From Ruminococcus sp. (GTDB lineage Bacteria > Bacillota > Clostridia > Oscillospirales > Ruminococcaceae): a stretch of 53,457 nucleotides of DNA. The notes beneath the pieces are model-generated. The model had not been told where the DNA came from. It saw only the letters and a list, made by a program, of their open reading frames with translations, and made no database searches. Positions 50,124 to 53,457 of this stretch are shown piece after piece (position 1 is the stretch's first letter; every line of letters starts with the position of its first letter). The stretch is from NCBI GenBank assembly GCA_023665505.1, contig JAMPDU010000004.1, positions 1-53,457 of the forward strand, given 5' to 3'. The position numbers and the translations under genes were made by a program.

Positions 50124-51425
50124 CTAATTCCCATACTCCTCGTCATCAGACTTACCGCTGTGAGTGCCCGCCTCATCAATATCAGGCAGTTGCTCAAATG
50201 CGGAATCAAACCGGCTCGAATCGGTAACTACCTGTTCCTGAGCATTCACAGGAACATCACGCTTTCGCCGCTCTCCGTTCCTGCGACCGCGCTTGGTTTT
50301 GACGAAGTCCGTCTCTTCGTCGTCACTGTCATCAACAACAATCCGCTGAATCGCAGCAGGAACACTCACGTCTTCAGCAGGCTTCGGGACTGCCGGAACG
50401 GCAGCCTCAGCCCGACATTCCTCGTCCGGTTTTTCCCGAACGGAAGACATTTTCATCTTCGGTTCAAGCTCAAACTCCGTCTCGGAAACAGCCTGCAGCA
50501 CACTGACTTTTTCCTCGGAAACACTCACATTTTCCTTGTGAGAAGATGTAAACGCCGGTGAATTTTTCGTACTAAAAGTGCTGAAAGTGCCGACCGACGT
50601 GTGCGAAGTTTTTCTCACACGTTCAATCTCCTTTTCAAGCGCAGCAGGACTGTAGTCCTCGCCCATTCTGTACGAACGTCTCTTAAATCCGCACTTCGGC
50701 GGTTTAGTTCCCTCGGGAACAGTTGAAACGTCCAGTTCATACGTGAAATAATCACCGTATGTTTTGCTTTTTCCTCGCTTAACCGAAACGCCGTTTGATT
50801 TTAATTTTTCAATAAAATCGTCCTCGCTTTCGGAGCTTTCCATTGCTTTTTCCACACGGTTTTTTATGTCCGTTATAAAGCAATACTCGCCTCGCTCCGT
50901 ATACCGTTTTTCCTCTTTTGTTACCTTTTCCGGACACTTTTTTCCGGTATCAATAATGGTATACTCGCTCGCAATTTCATTAGTCCACCTCTCAACGGAA
51001 GTGTAATGATATTGATTTTTGTCGCAGCCTTTGCGGTCAACCATTGAAACATCATTAATTAAGATGTGATTGTGAACTTTGCCGCCTTTTCCGTCCGTCT
51101 GCGTACATACAAGAGCTTGCCTGCCGGGGAAATGTCGTCTGACTAATTCCTGTCCAATCATATTCGCTTTCAAAATGTCGTTCGGATTATTCGGGTCAAG
51201 TTCTTTTAATGAAAATGATTGAATAATCGTAATCAACTGCGTCTTGTGATTAGACCGCGCACGTCTCCAATATCGGTTCATTTGCTCAAAATACAAAACG
51301 TCCTCGCTCATATAAATGGGCGTAACCATTCTGTTTCTGAACTCTGCGCCGTTGTGTCCCGCGCCGTTTAAAACATACATCAGAGCGGCAATTCCATTTG
51401 CCGTACGATTTACTAATGTAACCAT
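50124..51425 (-). CDS. Relaxase / mobilisation nuclease (second, MobP-like)
   Basis: This 433-residue protein has a relaxase domain in its first 170 residues with the histidine motif GKGGKVHNHILINDVS (about 113-128) after CTQTDGKG, and AALMYVLNG near the N-terminus with a possible catalytic Tyr. The middle shows KSNGVSVKRGKSKTYGDYFT. The C-terminal half is disordered and acidic with many Ser and Glu. It differs from the MobA of the inner element in sequence and size, so it belongs to another mobile element. GAGG precedes the ATG, which overlaps the accessory gene by 13 bases. Confidence 0.85.
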   Translation of the reverse strand: MVTLVNRTANGIAALMYVLNGAGHNGAEFRNRMVTPIYMSEDVLYFEQMNRYWRRARSNHKTQLITIIQSFSLKELDPNNPNDILKANMIGQELVRRHFPGRQALVCTQTDGKGGKVHNHILINDVSMVDRKGCDKNQYHYTSVERWTNEIASEYTIIDTGKKCPEKVTKEEKRYTERGEYCFITDIKNRVEKAMESSESEDDFIEKLKSNGVSVKRGKSKTYGDYFTYELDVSTVPEGTKPPKCGFKRRSYRMGEDYSPAALEKEIERVRKTSHTSVGTFSTFSTKNSPAFTSSHKENVSVSEEKVSVLQAVSETEFELEPKMKMSSVREKPDEECRAEAAVPAVPKPAEDVSVPAAIQRIVVDDSDDEETDFVKTKRGRRNGERRKRDVPVNAQEQVVTDSSRFDSAFEQLPDIDEAGTHSGKSDDEEYGN

Positions 51426-51913
51426 ATAAACGACCTCGCTTTCTCAACGGCATTTTCAAACCGAGTTAATATGTCCTGAAGCACGTCAGGTTCAAGGCAG
51501 GTCTTTTTGATTTCTGCTGTCTCATTCTCGTACTCGTCTATCGCCTGCATTTTTTGGGATACAGACATATAGCCTTTTCCCAAAACAGCGTCTCGTTTCG
51601 CTTCGGCATTTTTCAGCCGCAGCTCTTGGTTGTAGTTGATACCGATACGGTGAATCTCGTTGTAGATGCCGCCGCAAATATCACAAAGCTCACGTACAGC
51701 AGACAGCAGCTCGGCTGTCTTTTCATTATCCGAATACCCAACCCGCTTGAGATATTTATCAAGCGAAAATTCTAAGGTGTGGCGAAGTATTTCGCCCAAT
51801 GTTGAGCCGGATTCTTTTGCTAATTCCTTGAACTTGTTATACGCTGGTTCCTCCAGACGTACAGTAGTTGGAATCAGTTTTTCATTGATGTTTCTTATGT
51901 TATTTTTTATCAT
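51413..51913 (-). CDS. Relaxosome accessory protein (MobC-like, RHH)
   Basis: The start at 51913 follows GCGAGGAA and gives 166 residues. TTVRLEEPAYNKFKELAKES and GSTLGEILRHTLEFSLDKYL form a ribbon-helix-helix followed by a long coiled coil (LSAVRELCDICGGIYNEIHR; QKMQAIDEYENETAEIKKTC). The plan matches MobC proteins that bind oriT. It overlaps the relaxase start. The frame is open upstream to 52048, but that part has no ribosome binding site and a hydrophobic, non-protein-like composition. Confidence 0.75.
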   Translation of the reverse strand: MIKNNIRNINEKLIPTTVRLEEPAYNKFKELAKESGSTLGEILRHTLEFSLDKYLKRVGYSDNEKTAELLSAVRELCDICGGIYNEIHRIGINYNQELRLKNAEAKRDAVLGKGYMSVSQKMQAIDEYENETAEIKKTCLEPDVLQDILTRFENAVEKARSFIWLH

Positions 51914-52346
51914 AGTAAAAATTCCTCGCTTTCTGTCAAAAAATTTGACTATAGTATTTGTCTTGCATAGCATAAATGCAAAGTAAATTACCGCATATAT
52001 GCAGATGTAAAACACGGATGATTTCCCTTTCGTCATAATGTATGTCACGCGCGACGTCGTAGCTGCGATGTTGCATGAAAGGGTTCAAGATGTCACTATC
52101 CAATGTCAATAAATCTGTCTCACATAGGGGTCGTGCAAGCAAAGGGTTGCGGTTCTGAGTCCGCCCGAACCCTTAACTTGCGGGGGACAATATTCCGCTA
52201 CACTTCATATTTTCCCCTGCGACCCTTTTAGTCAAAACCTCACAATGCCGATTAACCTGCTTGTCAAAAAATTAAATTTTGACAAGCAGACTTTTTTTGC
52301 AGCAATTGCAAAAAATTTTAATCAACATTTCCGCAGCAATACAGAA
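51914..52346. other. Noncoding region with candidate oriT and a plus-strand terminator
   Basis: No gene was found. AAGGGTTGCGG (52142-52152) pairs with CCGC-CCG-AACCCTT (52161-52174), followed by TTGCGGGGGACAATATTCCG. The position directly upstream of the relaxosome genes fits an oriT. A strong hairpin, CTGCTTGTCAAAA / TTTTGACAAGCAG (52257-52269, 52277-52289), is followed by seven Ts and would stop plus-strand transcripts. No plus-strand gene precedes it. Confidence 0.5.
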
Positions 52347-52793
52347 TTAAAACTCGGTTTGATTTTCAAATTCTGTACTGCTTTGAATAGTTTCGGAAAC
52401 CGTTTCTGTTTGTTTCTCAAACACATACGGTTCTTCCAAAACAACTTCCTGTGCAGCAGCCGTTTCTTTACGAGCCGCACTCTTTTGCTTGCGGAGTTCA
52501 GCTTTAGCAGCTTTGGCTTTGCGAGCTTTTTGAACGAGTTCAGAACTGTTTTTAATAGTGTTGTCAACAAATGCAAAAAAAGCATCTGAGTTGATTAACT
52601 CTGCAAAAATTACTTCTGCCTCAAAAACATCTAACGGCAAAATAATTTCACGCAGTTTTTCATTATTCAAAAGCAGTTCAGGAATACAAGACGTTTTACA
52701 TGACATCTGTATTTTGTTGAACTCGTCTTCTGCTTTTTGAGCCTCACGCTGCTTCTGTTTTAGTTCTTTCATAAGCTCGCGTTTATCTGTCAT
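52347..52793 (-). CDS. Hypothetical coiled-coil protein of the mobilisation region
   Basis: AGGAGGAG precedes the ATG of this 148-residue protein. The N-terminus is a charged coiled coil (RELMKELKQKQREAQKAEDE). A compact middle part follows (LPLDVFEAEVIFAELINSDA), then a Lys/Ala-rich helix (RKAKAAKAELRKQKSAARKE) and an acidic tail. The family was not recognised. It lies upstream of the relaxosome genes on the same strand, behind a 250-base leader with an attenuator-like hairpin. Confidence 0.6.
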   Translation of the reverse strand: MTDKRELMKELKQKQREAQKAEDEFNKIQMSCKTSCIPELLLNNEKLREIILPLDVFEAEVIFAELINSDAFFAFVDNTIKNSSELVQKARKAKAAKAELRKQKSAARKETAAAQEVVLEEPYVFEKQTETVSETIQSSTEFENQTEF

Positions 52794-53080
52794 AAAAATT
52801 CTCCTCCTTTCTTAAATTTTTTTATGTAATCGGTGCAAATATTTACACCGAAAACATCATTATAAATACAAAAAAGCCTATCCGATTTCATCGACAATCA
52901 GATAGGCTTGTAAGCAAATTTTACATTCATGTCTGCTTCTTTCTAAGTCAAGTGATTTCGTCGACGTAACTCGTCTCAAGATTTTGTTATTAATTATCTT
53001 CTTCATAACTTTTTTACAGTTACTCCGGATAACTTTCTTTTGATTAACATCATTATAACACATAAAAACAAAATTGACAA
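52794..53080 (-). promoter_or_regulatory. Promoter and attenuator-like leader with a 42-codon leader frame
   Basis: On the minus strand TTGTCA (53075-53080), 17 bp and TATAAT (53052-53057) start a leader of about 250 bases. A frame of 42 codons (53006 to 52878, MKKIINNKILRRVTS...) ends inside the 3' arm of the hairpin AAGCCTATC/GATAGGCTT (52901-52909, 52874-52882), which is followed by six Ts. Translation of the frame could decide whether the hairpin forms. The frame lacks a well-spaced ribosome binding site (GGAG lies about 15 bases upstream), so coding is uncertain. CGGTGTAAATATTTGCACCG (about 52832-52851) is a further palindrome. Confidence 0.5.
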
Positions 53081-53457
53081 TGGCAAAATAAAGAATTTTT
53101 TATTAATATTATGTGAATTTTATCTTGTAAACATTTTATGTAAAATCTTCTAATTATAATGATATTTAACAGCTTTTTATCACATCAATAACACGAGTAG
53201 GCACAGTTTTCCAGTTAGGGTCTGTGCAATTTTTTTGTTTACGTCTATCCCCAACATATCTGTCGCGTGTGGCGACAGACGGGGTTTTTCAAAATGATAA
53301 AGTGATGACCGTAGAGTTATTGCAATGTCATTTTTGGAAAATGGATTTAGGTTAGAAACATTAAAAGATGTCACCGTCTCGTAGGTATTGACAAAAGTTC
53401 ATTAAGAGATATGCAGGTGCTTGCACACCTGCCGGGGTTATCCAAAATGGGTTTTAC
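53081..53457. repeat. Noncoding right edge with two hairpins sharing a 3' tail
   Basis: No gene was found. GCACAG..CTGTGC followed by seven Ts (about 53201-53236) is terminator-like. CTGTCGC-GTGTG-GCGACAG (53260-53278) is followed by ACGGGGTTTTTCAAAATG. GCAGGTG-CTTGCA-CACCTGC (53413-53432) is followed by CGGGGTTATCCAAAATGG. The stems are unrelated but the tails match, which suggests two sites for one protein or two copies of one RNA motif. Confidence 0.5.

Noticed and set aside
49917..50561. Plus-strand frame running into the relaxase gene
   Set aside because: Two thirds overlap the relaxase C-terminus in antisense, and the product is a Leu/Phe/Arg-rich shadow sequence.
1..53457. CRISPR array, rRNA genes or complete tRNA genes
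   Set aside because: No array of equal repeats with unique spacers and no complete cloverleaf or rRNA sequence was found on either strand. The only tRNA-like sequence is the short att remnant at 32705-32727.

Overview
The window looks like the accessory genome of a low-GC Gram-positive anaerobe of the class Clostridia, probably an Oscillospiraceae/Ruminococcus-type gut or rumen bacterium. The signs are AGGAGG-type ribosome binding sites, TTGACA/TATAAT promoters with 17-bp spacers, a BspA-like leucine-rich-repeat lipoprotein, a Tn4451-type serine recombinase with TnpW, and a Tn916-type tyrosine integrase. No complete tRNA or rRNA gene was found and there is almost no core metabolism. Most of the window is mobile or conflict-related DNA.

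Layout. (1) 1-2.5 kb: a minus-strand phage/ICE module (DUF932 protein, YqaJ-type exonuclease, the start of a third gene, two tiny genes). (2) 2.7-10.7 kb: small DNA-binding proteins, an operon of a leucine-rich-repeat lipoprotein and three zinc-ribbon membrane proteins, an LRAT-fold protein, and a Ser/Thr kinase with an HTH partner. (3) 10.7-15.7 kb and 31.9-32.7 kb: one replication/integration module (cruciform-rich putative origin, gene II/X-like initiator, D5/P4-type helicase, excisionase-like protein, tyrosine integrase). Its integrase gene is cut in two. (4) 15.7-31.9 kb: a 16.2-kb mobilisable element inserted precisely in that integrase. It carries a large serine recombinase, a STAND/TPR protein, MobA and MobC, ParM with a probable ParR partner, TnpW, and a type I restriction-modification locus. 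In that locus a dedicated recombinase can shuffle HsdS halves through four alternating copies of one short core.

(5) 32.7 kb: a tRNA 3'-end-like att sequence marks the right end of the outer element. A DUF4143 ATPase follows. (6) 34.3-37.8 kb: a hairpin-rich leader, two unknown proteins, and a ClpP-like protease overlapping a VirD4/TraG-like coupling ATPase. (7) 37.9-48.3 kb: a tightly packed minus-strand operon, WYL regulator > dynamin-like GTPase > second large dynamin-like GTPase > tail-anchored coiled-coil protein > small protein > HerA/DUF87 ATPase with a long Ser/Thr/Gly-rich insert > HNH-like toxin > probable immunity protein. This is the best candidate for an undescribed system. (8) 48.6-53.5 kb: an XRE regulator, a 1.1-kb repeat-rich noncoding region, a second relaxase with its accessory protein, a probable oriT, a coiled-coil protein behind an attenuator-like leader, and two hairpins with a shared 3' tail.

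Family names rest on reading motifs by eye. No database search was run.
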